The notes below the pieces were generated by a model. That model made no database searches. It was not told the origin of the DNA and saw only the letters and a list, made by a program, of their open reading frames with translations. DNA of 64,000 nt, from the NCBI GenBank assembly GCA_913063225.1, contig CAJXYP010000003.1, forward strand, positions 62,001 to 126,000. The letters are read 5' to 3'. This DNA comes from an uncultured Cellvibrionales bacterium. Its GTDB lineage: Bacteria; Pseudomonadota; Gammaproteobacteria; Pseudomonadales; GM7GCV1. A program made the position numbers and the translations under genes. Below are positions 1 through 12,166 of this stretch, one piece after another (positions within the stretch are counted from its first letter, which is position 1; each line of letters opens with the position of its first letter).

Positions 1-836
1 CCATCACCACCATATTCAAACTCAATCCAAGTAAACGGCACCTCGGCATAAACTTCTTCTAGTGCTACCCAGGAGTTACCCACCTCAACAACAAGGTGTC
101 CTCCTTCATTGAGATACTCAGCAGCCTGCATCAGCATAGGTCTTAGTATATCTAATCCGTCTCTACCCGCGGCTAGGCCAATAGCGGGCTCTTTGTGGTA
201 CTCGGCTGGCATCTCGTCTAAATCTGTTTGGTCTACATAGGGTGGATTGCTCAGGATAAGGTCAAAACTCAATCCCGCTAAGTTTGCAAAAATATCACTT
301 TCTATGAGCTGGCAGCGATCCTTAAGCTGGTGCCTCTGGATATTTTCTTCGGCTACTGCCAGCGCGTCTACTGAAAGGTCGGTTAGGATCGCCCTCGAAT
401 CAGGAAAAGCCAATGCACTGGCTATACCAATGCAACCAGAGCCTGTGCAGAGATCGAGAATATGGCCCGGATCCTGGCTAATCCAGGGTCGAAATTTCCT
501 AAAAATAAGCTCTGCAATAGGCGATCTTGGTACCAAAACACGCTCATCAACCTTAAAACGCAAACCGGCAAATTCGGCTTCACCAATAAGATAGGCCGCT
601 GGAACCCGGCTTTCTATTCGCTGCTCAATCAATTGTTCAAATGCCGCTTTGATTTCAGGCTCAATCAGCTCATTCAAAATAGATTCATCGGCACTCTCTA
701 ACCCTCGGCAATGTAGAAACAGCAAACACGCCTCATCCCAGGTGTTATCTGTCCCGTGACCGCAATAGACCTTGTTTGCTTCGAGCTTTTGAGCTGCCTC
801 TACAAGAGTTTGTTCGACAGTACCGATGTGCGACAT
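1..836 (-). CDS. prmB: 50S ribosomal protein L3 N5-glutamine methyltransferase (C-terminus beyond window)
   Basis: Manual minus-strand translation from ATG at 836 (MSHIGTVEQTLVEAAQ...) is open to the window edge and contains LDLCTGSGCIGIA and NPPYVDQ, typical of PrmB/PrmC methyltransferases. Not in the supplied ORF track. Confidence 0.88.
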   Translation of the reverse strand, partial: MSHIGTVEQTLVEAAQKLEANKVYCGHGTDNTWDEACLLFLHCRGLESADESILNELIEPEIKAAFEQLIEQRIESRVPAAYLIGEAEFAGLRFKVDERVLVPRSPIAELIFRKFRPWISQDPGHILDLCTGSGCIGIASALAFPDSRAILTDLSVDALAVAEENIQRHQLKDRCQLIESDIFANLAGLSFDLILSNPPYVDQTDLDEMPAEYHKEPAIGLAAGRDGLDILRPMLMQAAEYLNEGGHLVVEVGNSWVALEEVYAEVPFTWIEFEYGGD

Positions 837-1020
837 ACAGAAATTCCAGAATCCTACTTAGTTAGTTGGTTAATACTTTGCGCATAATAAGATAATCAGG
901 CTAGAAACCGGCTCGATTGGCCGCAAGTATAGGCTAGATCAATAAGCGCTGTAGCAAGACTTCATTTCCAAGCTTTGAAGCAAATGGCTAAGATAGGGCT
1001 ATCAGAAATAGAGAATATCA

Positions 1021-1569
1021 ATGAAAGAACAATTTGAAGCCATTATTCGCAATATCGGCGAAGATTTAACCCGACCAGGACTAGTGGATACCCCGGAACG
1101 CGCTTCCAAGGCTATGAAATACATGACCCGCGGTTATGATCAGGATTTAGACACCGTAGTAAACGGTGCCATTTTCCCTTCGGACAATCGAAATATCGTA
1201 GTGGTCAAAGATATTGAGCTTTATTCTCTATGCGAGCACCACATGCTGCCCTTTATCGGCAAGTGCCACGTGGGCTATATACCCAACGGCAATGTTATTG
1301 GTCTTTCCAAGATTGCTCGAATAGTAGACATGTACGCCAGAAGGCTACAGATTCAAGAGACCCTAACGGCGGAAATTGCAGACTCCATTGCTAAGGTAAC
1401 TGGCACAAACTGCGTGGCTGTGGTGGTTGAGGCAAAACATCTGTGCATGATGATGCGCGGAGTAGAGAAACAAAATTCAGTAATGCTCACTTCAACCATG
1501 CTCGGGTCTTTTAGAAAAAACCAAGCCACTAGAGAAGAGTTTCTTAGCCTTATCAGGCATTTAAACTAG
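1021..1569 (+). CDS. folE: GTP cyclohydrolase I
   Basis: 182 aa; [22 protein letters not shown] and [20 protein letters not shown] motifs. Confidence 0.97.
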   Translation: MKEQFEAIIRNIGEDLTRPGLVDTPERASKAMKYMTRGYDQDLDTVVNGAIFPSDNRNIVVVKDIELYSLCEHHMLPFIGKCHVGYIPNGNVIGLSKIARIVDMYARRLQIQETLTAEIADSIAKVTGTNCVAVVVEAKHLCMMMRGVEKQNSVMLTSTMLGSFRKNQATREEFLSLIRHLN

Positions 1570-1586
1570 ATAATTAATTTAGAAAA

Positions 1587-2039
1587 TTAACTCTGGACGA
1601 AGGATAGATTGCAGCATCCACGGGCCAGAAAATCCACTTCTAGGCAAACCAATTTACCAGTCTTTATGTGTAGATCTTCTCCACACAAAAAACTGACAAG
1701 ATCCTCAACAAAGGGATTATGAGTAACCAACAATGCGGTGCAAAGAGCTTCGCTTTCTAGATACTCCGGAAAACTCTCCGGATCTCCCCAAGGCGAGATG
1801 CCTTCCATTAATTTCGGCCGAAGCTGTGGCGCCAATATCTTCACTGCGATATCTGCTGTCTGCGCTGCCCGGGTTAACCCACTATGGAATATGGCTTCCA
1901 ATTCAGGCAGCTGAGCTTGAGCTTTGGTTAGGCTTTGTGTGACTTCATCACGCCCTGCCTGCGTCAACTCTCGCAGGTGATCTGGTAAACTGTGGACAGC
2001 TTCACCGTGACGAAGCAATAACAGGTGACTTAGGGCCAT
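1587..2039 (-). CDS. sixA: Phosphohistidine phosphatase SixA-like histidine phosphatase
   Basis: LLLLRHGEA RHG motif at N-terminus, about 150 aa, LLVTHNPFVEDL. Confidence 0.85.
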   Translation of the reverse strand: MALSHLLLLRHGEAVHSLPDHLRELTQAGRDEVTQSLTKAQAQLPELEAIFHSGLTRAAQTADIAVKILAPQLRPKLMEGISPWGDPESFPEYLESEALCTALLVTHNPFVEDLVSFLCGEDLHIKTGKLVCLEVDFLARGCCNLSFVQS

Positions 2040-2058
2040 AAATCGAGCTTTGCTTGCC

Positions 2059-2379
2059 CTAGTCGACTAGATCGTCGCCGTCAATAAAGTCAGATGACTC
2101 GGGGTCTCGGCTATCATCGGGGAAATCCGACATAGGCCAAGGTGCCGTATCTGAAGCAAATGTCTGATAGTCCACAATCTGCACCAAATATGAGCCCAGC
2201 ATAATGCTGACTTGATCCAAATTGTCTGCTTTACGACCCGTAATAAGCACAAAGAGAAATTGTGCAGCTACGATAAGATTCACAACCCAAAGCAGGACAG
2301 CGCGGGCTAGGAAAAAAAGCATTATGAGCAGTAGACGTAGCCAAGTATCCAGATTTAAGAGCTTTTCCTTTAGATTCAT
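2059..2379 (-). CDS. DUF4389 domain membrane protein
   Basis: 106 aa, hydrophobic N-terminal half (LRLLLIMLFFLARAVLLWVVNLIVAAQFLFVLITG) followed by an acidic tail. Confidence 0.7.
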   Translation of the reverse strand: MNLKEKLLNLDTWLRLLLIMLFFLARAVLLWVVNLIVAAQFLFVLITGRKADNLDQVSIMLGSYLVQIVDYQTFASDTAPWPMSDFPDDSRDPESSDFIDGDDLVD

Positions 2380-2380
2380 A

Positions 2381-3400
2381 TCAGTTCACCTTGTATTCAA
2401 CGTCTTCAGTTTGGTCACGATCCATAAGACTCGCTACCACTTCTTTGGTGGGCCGGTTTGCATGGAGAATTTCGTACAAACCATCGCATAACGGCATTGG
2501 TATATTCATTTGCGCTGCTCGTTCGTGCACAACAGCAACCGTATTTACGCCTTCAGCAGTCTGACCTAAGTCAGCCACTGCCTGTTCCAAATTCATACCC
2601 TGCCCCACACGTAAACCTATCTGGTAATTTCTACTTAGAGGCGAGGTACAGGTGGCAATAAGGTCGCCAACGCCACTCAAACCAAGGTATGAAGCCGCAT
2701 TGGCACCCTGAGCTGAGGCAAATCGGCTCATTTCGGCCAAGCTGCGCGTTATTAGCATGCTCATAGAGTTGGCGCCAAAACCTAGGCCAGAAGCGATTCC
2801 AGACAGTATTGCGTATATGTTCTTTAATGTACCTGCCAGTTCAACACCAGTACGGTCATCATTTGAATAGATTCGGAAGTAAGAATTACCCATTACCTCC
2901 TGCACAAGAGCACAGAGCTCAGCACTATGGCTGGCAATTACCGATCCGGTTAGCTGCCGCTCGGAAATTTCTTTGGCCAGATTTGGGCCGCTAAGTACGC
3001 CTATCTCATGACCCGGTATCTCTTCTTCCAGCACCTGGCTCATAAGCTTTGAGCTAACAGGCTCAATACCCTTGGTTCCACTAATGAGAAACGCTCCGGG
3101 CTTAATATGGGCTGAAACAACCTTAGCTACTTCACGCACTGCACAGCTGGGAACCGTAAACAGAAACACATCGCATTCTTGCGCAAGCATATGTAAACGA
3201 GAGTCGATGTGTAAGTTGTCTGGCAGCTGCAGATTAGGCAAATAGCGTGTATTTATTCCAGACGCGCGCGCTTCTGCGGCCTCGCTTTCGTCGCGCATCC
3301 ACATAGAACACTGGTAATCGTTTTCAGCGATGATGTTTGCCAATACGGTGCCAAAACTGCCGGCACCTAATACGGCATAACGGAGGGATTTAAGATCCAT
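2381..3400 (-). CDS. gpsA: NAD(P)-dependent glycerol-3-phosphate dehydrogenase
   Basis: VLGAGSFGTVLANIIAEN, GPNLAKEI, ELAGTLKNIYAI, GVGDLIATCTSPLSRNYQIG. Confidence 0.97.
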   Translation of the reverse strand: MDLKSLRYAVLGAGSFGTVLANIIAENDYQCSMWMRDESEAAEARASGINTRYLPNLQLPDNLHIDSRLHMLAQECDVFLFTVPSCAVREVAKVVSAHIKPGAFLISGTKGIEPVSSKLMSQVLEEEIPGHEIGVLSGPNLAKEISERQLTGSVIASHSAELCALVQEVMGNSYFRIYSNDDRTGVELAGTLKNIYAILSGIASGLGFGANSMSMLITRSLAEMSRFASAQGANAASYLGLSGVGDLIATCTSPLSRNYQIGLRVGQGMNLEQAVADLGQTAEGVNTVAVVHERAAQMNIPMPLCDGLYEILHANRPTKEVVASLMDRDQTEDVEYKVN

Positions 3401-3436
3401 TGAATGATTATAGGCTATGCAATGGAAGAAATATTA

Positions 3437-3466
3437 GGATCGAGCACAATTAATTGTACTCGATCC
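3437..3466. repeat. 30-bp near-perfect palindrome in htpG-gpsA intergenic region
   Basis: GGATCGAGcACAATTAATTGTaCTCGATCC; only one pair mismatched; flanked by gaagaa (3425-3430) and ttcttc (3472-3477). Confidence 0.85.
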
Positions 3467-3485
3467 ATTACTTCTTCGAATCGCG

Positions 3486-5393
3486 CTAAAGCTCTAGTAA
3501 AAGCTTGTTGATTCGCTGCACATAGGCAGTTGGATCTGCCAACGTTTCACCGTTACCTAGCTTGGCCTGATCAAACAGTATTTGAGCCAGGTCTGCAAAA
3601 CGTTCCTCGTCAGCTTCTTTGTCCATCCGCTCCACAAGCGGATGCTCCATATTGATCTCGAGAATAGGTTTGCTTTCTGGAAGTTTCTGACCCGATGCTT
3701 CCATAATACGACGCATTTGCGCCCCCATATCAAAATCATTGAGTACCAAACATGAAGGTGAATCTACTAGTCTTTTGGAGGCACGAACCTGATCTACCTG
3801 CGTATCAAGCAGTGTTTTTACCCGCCCAATTAAAGGTGATTCAGTCTCTTCTTCTTTCGCTTCGTCAGAGGAGTCTTCCTTTTTCTCACCAAGGTCTTCC
3901 GCAAGATCACCCCGGGCGATATTCTGGAAGCTCTTTTCCTGATATTCCGTCAGATTAGACATCAGCCATTCGTCGATTCCATCGGACAGAAGCAATACCT
4001 CGGTTCCCGCTTTGCGAAATGACTCTAGCAGAGGACTTCGAGCCACTAGCTCAGGGCTATCACCAATCAGAAAATAGATTTTCTGTTGAGTTTCAGGCAT
4101 GCGCTCAACATAGTTCGCTAAGGATTGATCCTGAGCCGCTGATTCACCATGAGTGCTTGTGAATCTGAACAGATCAGCGAGTTTCTTCTGGTTCTCAGGG
4201 TCTTCGACCACACCTTCCTTTAATACCGGGCCAAACGCATCCCAGAATTTTAGGTACTTTTCGCTATCCTTTTTCGCAGTCTTGGCAAGCAAGTCAACAA
4301 TACGCTTACTAAGCGCGTTGCGAATTTTGGTTACCTGAGGAGAATCCTGAAGTAATTCGCGAGAAACATTCAAAGGGAGATCATTGGTATCCAGCACGCC
4401 TTTCACAAAACGCAGGTACATCGGCAAGAACTGCTCGGCATCATCCAGGATAAAAGTACGTTTAACGTAGAGTTTTAGGCCTCGTGCGCCTTCACGTCGC
4501 CACAGATCGGCAGGCGCGACACTAGGGACAAATAGCAGGCTTGTGTAATCCAGCTTGCCTTCGAGTTTGTTGTGACTCCAAAGCAAAGGCTCTTGGAAAT
4601 CGTGGGTGAGCTGGCGATAAAATTCTTGGTATTCATCATCGGAAACTTCGGTACGTGATCTTGCCCAAAGAGCAACCGCTGCATTGATAACCGAATACTC
4701 AGGTAGTTCTGGCGCTTCTTCACCCTCGGCCGCCGGAGCCGGTGGTGGAGACTTCATTTCTACGGGGATAGCAATATGGTCAGAGTACTTGCGAATAATC
4801 GTTTTTAGATTCCATTCATCCAAGAACTCTTTCATACCCTTTTTAAGCTTGAGCACTACGGTGGTTCCGCGCTCGGGAATATCAGCTGCTTCGATTTCAT
4901 ACACGGCTTCTCCGGTACAGCTCCAGTGCACACCTTCAGAAGCGTCTGCTCCAGCACGACGTGTATATACGTCCACTTGGTCGGCAACTATGAAGGCTGA
5001 GTAAAAACCTACACCGAATTGGCCTATTAGAGCGGAATCTTTCTTCTCGTCACCGCTGAGCTGATCTACAAACTTTGCAGTTCCCGAGCTGGCAATAGTT
5101 CCGATGTTGTCTATAACTTCCTGCCGACTCATTCCAATGCCGTTGTCGGAAATAGTGATAGTTTTCTTTTTCTCGTCCAGATCTATTCGCACTCGAGCGT
5201 TCGGAGAGTCCTCCAGTAGGTCCGCATTGTTCAGCGCCTCAAAACGTAACTTATCGCAGGCATCTGATGCGTTGGAGATCAGCTCCCGTAAAAATATTTC
5301 CCGATTGCTGTACAAGGAGTGGGTCATCAAATGCAAAAGCTGCTTAGCTTCTGTTTGAAATTCGCGTGTTTCAGAACTTTTCACTTCAGACAT
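3486..5393 (-). CDS. htpG: Molecular chaperone HtpG (Hsp90)
   Basis: MSEVKSSETREFQTEAKQLLHLMTHSLYSNREIFLRELISNASDACDKLR; start taken at the internal Met (track ORF begins at 5411). Confidence 0.97.
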   Translation of the reverse strand: MSEVKSSETREFQTEAKQLLHLMTHSLYSNREIFLRELISNASDACDKLRFEALNNADLLEDSPNARVRIDLDEKKKTITISDNGIGMSRQEVIDNIGTIASSGTAKFVDQLSGDEKKDSALIGQFGVGFYSAFIVADQVDVYTRRAGADASEGVHWSCTGEAVYEIEAADIPERGTTVVLKLKKGMKEFLDEWNLKTIIRKYSDHIAIPVEMKSPPPAPAAEGEEAPELPEYSVINAAVALWARSRTEVSDDEYQEFYRQLTHDFQEPLLWSHNKLEGKLDYTSLLFVPSVAPADLWRREGARGLKLYVKRTFILDDAEQFLPMYLRFVKGVLDTNDLPLNVSRELLQDSPQVTKIRNALSKRIVDLLAKTAKKDSEKYLKFWDAFGPVLKEGVVEDPENQKKLADLFRFTSTHGESAAQDQSLANYVERMPETQQKIYFLIGDSPELVARSPLLESFRKAGTEVLLLSDGIDEWLMSNLTEYQEKSFQNIARGDLAEDLGEKKEDSSDEAKEEETESPLIGRVKTLLDTQVDQVRASKRLVDSPSCLVLNDFDMGAQMRRIMEASGQKLPESKPILEINMEHPLVERMDKEADEERFADLAQILFDQAKLGNGETLADPTAYVQRINKLLLEL

Positions 5394-5558
5394 ATATCTC
5401 TTAACTCTCAAAAGGATTTTGTTATTGGCTCAGAGATGGGTCTGGGTAATGATTTTTCAAGTCTAGGGCGCTGAATTGGAGCAAACAAAGCTATTCATAG
5501 CTAGTTGTCGAGAGACAGACCGATCGCACCCACTTACTCGACCCTACTATCCCGTCTA

Positions 5559-5972
5559 TTAGTCGGCGGGCGCAAGTCGATAAAGCTCTCGCACATTGTG
5601 TTCGTAGCGAAAGCCAAGTCGTTGGTGCTCGATAGATCGCACGTACAAGGCCCTGTCATCAAAGGGGCTAGGATTTGCCTGAATAAGAATGGTATCGCCA
5701 CGGTGAAGCGTATCTTCTGTAAAACCGAGCGCAGCAAGCTCCCAACGATTATCCATTTCTAGGGTCCAGATATCTGAAGAATCTGGCGCGCTACTTAGGG
5801 TAGCTGAGGCAAAAGGATGTGGATTAATAAAGCGAAACTCCCGAATTACCAATTCCACGGACACTAGGCTCGATTCATCGTAAGTCTCAGAAACCCAGTG
5901 GTGACCAAAAGTAAGTTCGGCACAGAGCATAGTAATGGTATAAGCGATGTATCGAAACATTTTACGAGGCAA
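5559..5972 (-). CDS. DUF6152-like exported protein
   Basis: 137 aa with N-terminal hydrophobic segment and GHHWVSETYDESSLVSVELVIREFRFINPHP. Confidence 0.6.
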   Translation of the reverse strand: MPRKMFRYIAYTITMLCAELTFGHHWVSETYDESSLVSVELVIREFRFINPHPFASATLSSAPDSSDIWTLEMDNRWELAALGFTEDTLHRGDTILIQANPSPFDDRALYVRSIEHQRLGFRYEHNVRELYRLAPAD

Positions 5973-6244
5973 GCTCTTCGTGCCATTGGTTCAAACTAGA
6001 GCTAGATATTTTATATTAATCCCAGATGAGTAAAATCGATTTCAATGAAATATTCCTCATGTTTAATCCTGGCTTCCCTAGATACCCCGTTAGTTCCATG
6101 TCCTCAGCGTAAATTTGCGGCCGCATTCACAAACCAACACTGTCTCCAGATCAACAGCTCAGTTAAACTTCTCCCCACATACAAATGCCATGTGCATTTC
6201 ATGATCTTCCGCCTCCATTCACGCGCACTGGGAATTTAGCATTA

Positions 6245-7288
6245 GTGAACATTTTATTTGGTATCCAAGCCACAGGTAACGGGCATATCACCAGGGCGCG
6301 TGCTATGGCTCCCGCTTTGGAAAAACTGGGCGTTAAAGTTCAGTATCTTTTTTCCGGAAGAAAGCCGTCTGAGCTTTTTGATATGGAGGTGTTTGGAGAC
6401 TATATAACTAAGCCGGGGCTCACCTTCCACAGTAAAAAAGGCCGAGTTCAACTTGGCGACACCCTGTTGCGTAACAATATGTTCCGTCTAACTCAGCAGG
6501 TTAAATCTCTAGATGTCGATAAATACGATCTGGTTATTACCGACTTTGAACCTATCACCGCATGGGCCGGCAAGCTGACATTTAAAAGGGTTGTAGGCTT
6601 AGGCCACCAATACGCCTTTCAATACGATATACCCCATATTAAAGGCACCATCGTCGATCAATTCATAATGCAGAACTTTGCTCCCTGCGATGTTTCAGCG
6701 GGTTTACACTGGCATCACTTTAACTGCCCTCTCCTGCCACCAATTGCTCCCGTTAATGCAGATCATTACAAACCAGTATCTAGACGTATTTTGGTTTACC
6801 TACCCTTTGAATCGCGCACGGATATAACCAAACTATTACGTGGATTTTCTAACTATGAATTTATCTTGTATCACCCAAACAGTACGGACTACCGTAAAAA
6901 GAATCTAACCTGGCGCAAGCCTGGTAGAGATAATTTTCAGGCCGACCTACTAACCTGTGAAGGCGTTATATGTAATGCCGGCTTTGAACTGGCCAGCGAA
7001 GCCCTGCAGCTCGGCATTAAGCTTCTGGTCAAGCCTATGGATGGCCAGCCAGAGCAGCAATCGAACGCCCTTTCCTTAGGCCAACTGGGTTATGGTTCTA
7101 CCATGTCTAGGTTAGACCACGACACAACCGCATTTTGGCTAAACTCGCAAACCCATACTAAGATTAATTATCCTGATACGGCTAGCGTAGTAGCCAAATG
7201 GATAGCCGAAGGCGCTACGGAAGATATCGGAGATATTTCAAAAAAACTGTGGGCAACAATAGATTTACCCATAAAAAAACCCCGATAA
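6245..7288 (+). CDS. MJ1255/VC2487-type glycosyltransferase (GT-B fold)
   Basis: From GTG at 6245: VNILFGIQATGNGHITRARAMAPALEKLGVKVQYLFSGR; C-terminal EGVICNAGFELASEALQLGIKLLVKPMDGQPEQQSNA. Confidence 0.75.
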   Translation: MNILFGIQATGNGHITRARAMAPALEKLGVKVQYLFSGRKPSELFDMEVFGDYITKPGLTFHSKKGRVQLGDTLLRNNMFRLTQQVKSLDVDKYDLVITDFEPITAWAGKLTFKRVVGLGHQYAFQYDIPHIKGTIVDQFIMQNFAPCDVSAGLHWHHFNCPLLPPIAPVNADHYKPVSRRILVYLPFESRTDITKLLRGFSNYEFILYHPNSTDYRKKNLTWRKPGRDNFQADLLTCEGVICNAGFELASEALQLGIKLLVKPMDGQPEQQSNALSLGQLGYGSTMSRLDHDTTAFWLNSQTHTKINYPDTASVVAKWIAEGATEDIGDISKKLWATIDLPIKKPR

Positions 7289-7311
7289 CCATATAAGGCA
7301 CCGGGGTTTTT
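7273..7311. terminator. Bidirectional intrinsic terminator between convergent glycosyltransferase and sucD
   Basis: aaaaaaaCCCCGataaccatataaggcacCGGGGttttt between convergent genes; 5' arm overlaps the glycosyltransferase stop codon. Confidence 0.8.
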
Positions 7312-7338
7312 CAAGCAAAAAGCTAAGCTAGCTAAAAA

Positions 7339-8211
7339 CTACCAACCAGTAGCTTCCTTCAAAGCTTCACCAATTTTTGCCAAGCTGCGAACCGTAGTAA
7401 CGCCAGCAGCTTCCAGTGCGGCAAACTTCTCATCAGCAGTGCCTTTACCGCCAGAGATAATTGCACCGGCATGTCCCATACGCTTGCCTTCAGGCGCAGT
7501 AACACCAGCAATATATGACACAACAGGTATATCGATATTATCTCTGATGTACTCGGCCGCTTCTTCTTCAGCAGTTCCGCCAATTTCACCGATCATAACG
7601 ATAGCTTCGGTTTGCGGATCATCTTTGAATAGCTTAAGAATATCGATGAAGTTTGATCCGGGAATGGGGTCACCACCGATACCAACACAGGTAGATTGAC
7701 CAAAACCATAATCAGTAACTTGCTTAACTGCTTCGTAAGTCAAAGTACCTGAACGCGAAATAATGCCAACCTTGCCAGGTAAGTGGATATGACCAGGCAT
7801 AATTCCGATTTTGCATTCGCCTGGAGTGATAACACCCGGGCAGTTTGGCCCAATAAGAATCACACCCAGTTCATCGCAACGAACTTTAGCTTCGAGCATA
7901 TCCAGTGTTGGAATGCCTTCGGTGATGCAGACAATCAGCTTGATGCCGGAGTTTGCAGCCTCAAGGATAGAGTCTTTACAGAATGGCGCTGGCACATAGA
8001 TAACTGTGGCATCAGCACCAGTAGCTTCTACCGCTTCGGTAACCGTGTTGAATACGGGAAGATCAAGATGAACCTGCCCACCTTTGCCTGGAGTAACACC
8101 ACCAACTAGGTTGGTGCCATAGGCAATTGCTTGCTCAGAGTGGAATGTTCCCTGCGACCCGGTAAAACCTTGGCAGATTAGCTTTGTATCTTTGTTAATT
8201 AAAATGCTCAT
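7339..8211 (-). CDS. sucD: Succinyl-CoA synthetase subunit alpha
   Basis: [52 protein letters not shown]. Confidence 0.98.
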   Translation of the reverse strand: MSILINKDTKLICQGFTGSQGTFHSEQAIAYGTNLVGGVTPGKGGQVHLDLPVFNTVTEAVEATGADATVIYVPAPFCKDSILEAANSGIKLIVCITEGIPTLDMLEAKVRCDELGVILIGPNCPGVITPGECKIGIMPGHIHLPGKVGIISRSGTLTYEAVKQVTDYGFGQSTCVGIGGDPIPGSNFIDILKLFKDDPQTEAIVMIGEIGGTAEEEAAEYIRDNIDIPVVSYIAGVTAPEGKRMGHAGAIISGGKGTADEKFAALEAAGVTTVRSLAKIGEALKEATGW

Positions 8212-8213
8212 TC

Positions 8214-9380
8214 TTAGTTCTGCTCCGCTGCAGCTGCTACTACCATGTCTGCCCCTTCGGCTAGCGAAGCGGGTGCCTGAATATTCAGGTTACTGTTTGC
8301 CAAAATTGCTGATCCCTCGGCTGCATTTGTACCTTCCAAACGCACTACCACAGGTATCGTTACGCCAACTTCTTCTACTGCGCCGATAATGCCCTCAGCA
8401 ATCATGTCGCAACGAACAATGCCACCAAAGATATTTACAAATACTGCTTTTACATTCTTATCGGAAAGGATGATTTTGAATGCTTCGGCAACGCGCTCTT
8501 TATTAGCACCGCCCCCAACATCCAAGAAGTTTGCTGGCGAACCGCCATGCAAGTTAACAATATCCATCGTGCCCATAGCCAGGCCAGCACCGTTAACCAT
8601 ACAGCCGATATTGCCATCCAAAGCGACGTAATTTAGGTCCCAGTTGGCTGCATGCGCTTCACGCGGATCTGTTTGACTTGGGTCATCCATTTCATGCAAC
8701 TGCTGTTGGCGGTAAATTGCATTTCCATCAATCACCAATTTCGCATCCAAACAATGAATATCGCCCGTATCAGTTATAACCAGAGGATTAACCTCGATAA
8801 GCGCAATATCTTTTTCTTGGAACATCTTGGCCAGGCCGAGAAATATCTGAGTGAATTGCTTTACTTGCTTGCCTTCTAATCCCAATTTAAAAGCCAGCTC
8901 ACGCCCCTGGTATGGCTGTGCGCCAACCAACGGATCGACTTCTGCTTTGAGGATCTTTTCCGGAGTTTCGTGGGCAACTTTTTCAATTTCCACGCCACCT
9001 TCGGTGGATGCCATGAAAACAACTCTTCGAGATGCACGATCAACGACCGCGCCCAGATAGAGTTCGTTCTCAATTTCAGTACATGGTTCCACAAGGATAC
9101 GACTTACGGGTTGTCCGTCTGCGTCCGTTTGGTAAGTTACTAAACGGTTACCAAGCCACTTAACTGCAAATGCCTCAACTTCTTCTGCAGTGTCTACTAG
9201 CTTTACGCCACCAGCTTTGCCTCGACCACCGGCATGAACCTGCGCTTTGACAACTGCTTTGCCGCCAATTTCTTTAAATGCAGCAACTGCTTCGTGGGCA
9301 TTTGCTGCCGCGTAACCCTTTGATACCGGGAGACCGTACTCAGCAAATAGCTGTTTGGCCTGATACTCGTGAAGATTCAT
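8214..9380 (-). CDS. sucC: Succinyl-CoA synthetase subunit beta
   Basis: [60 protein letters not shown]. Confidence 0.98.
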   Translation of the reverse strand: MNLHEYQAKQLFAEYGLPVSKGYAAANAHEAVAAFKEIGGKAVVKAQVHAGGRGKAGGVKLVDTAEEVEAFAVKWLGNRLVTYQTDADGQPVSRILVEPCTEIENELYLGAVVDRASRRVVFMASTEGGVEIEKVAHETPEKILKAEVDPLVGAQPYQGRELAFKLGLEGKQVKQFTQIFLGLAKMFQEKDIALIEVNPLVITDTGDIHCLDAKLVIDGNAIYRQQQLHEMDDPSQTDPREAHAANWDLNYVALDGNIGCMVNGAGLAMGTMDIVNLHGGSPANFLDVGGGANKERVAEAFKIILSDKNVKAVFVNIFGGIVRCDMIAEGIIGAVEEVGVTIPVVVRLEGTNAAEGSAILANSNLNIQAPASLAEGADMVVAAAAEQN

Positions 9381-9422
9381 TATTTATCGCTCAATTATTG
9401 TGATTATAGGAAATTAATAAGA

Positions 9423-12138
<2,716 letters not shown>

Positions 12139-12166
12139 CTATCTAGTCCTTCTAGCCTTGCGTACG

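Noticed and set aside
247-701. Plus-strand ORFs at 247-594 and 462-701
   Set aside because: Antisense to prmB, whose minus-strand translation has clear methyltransferase motifs.
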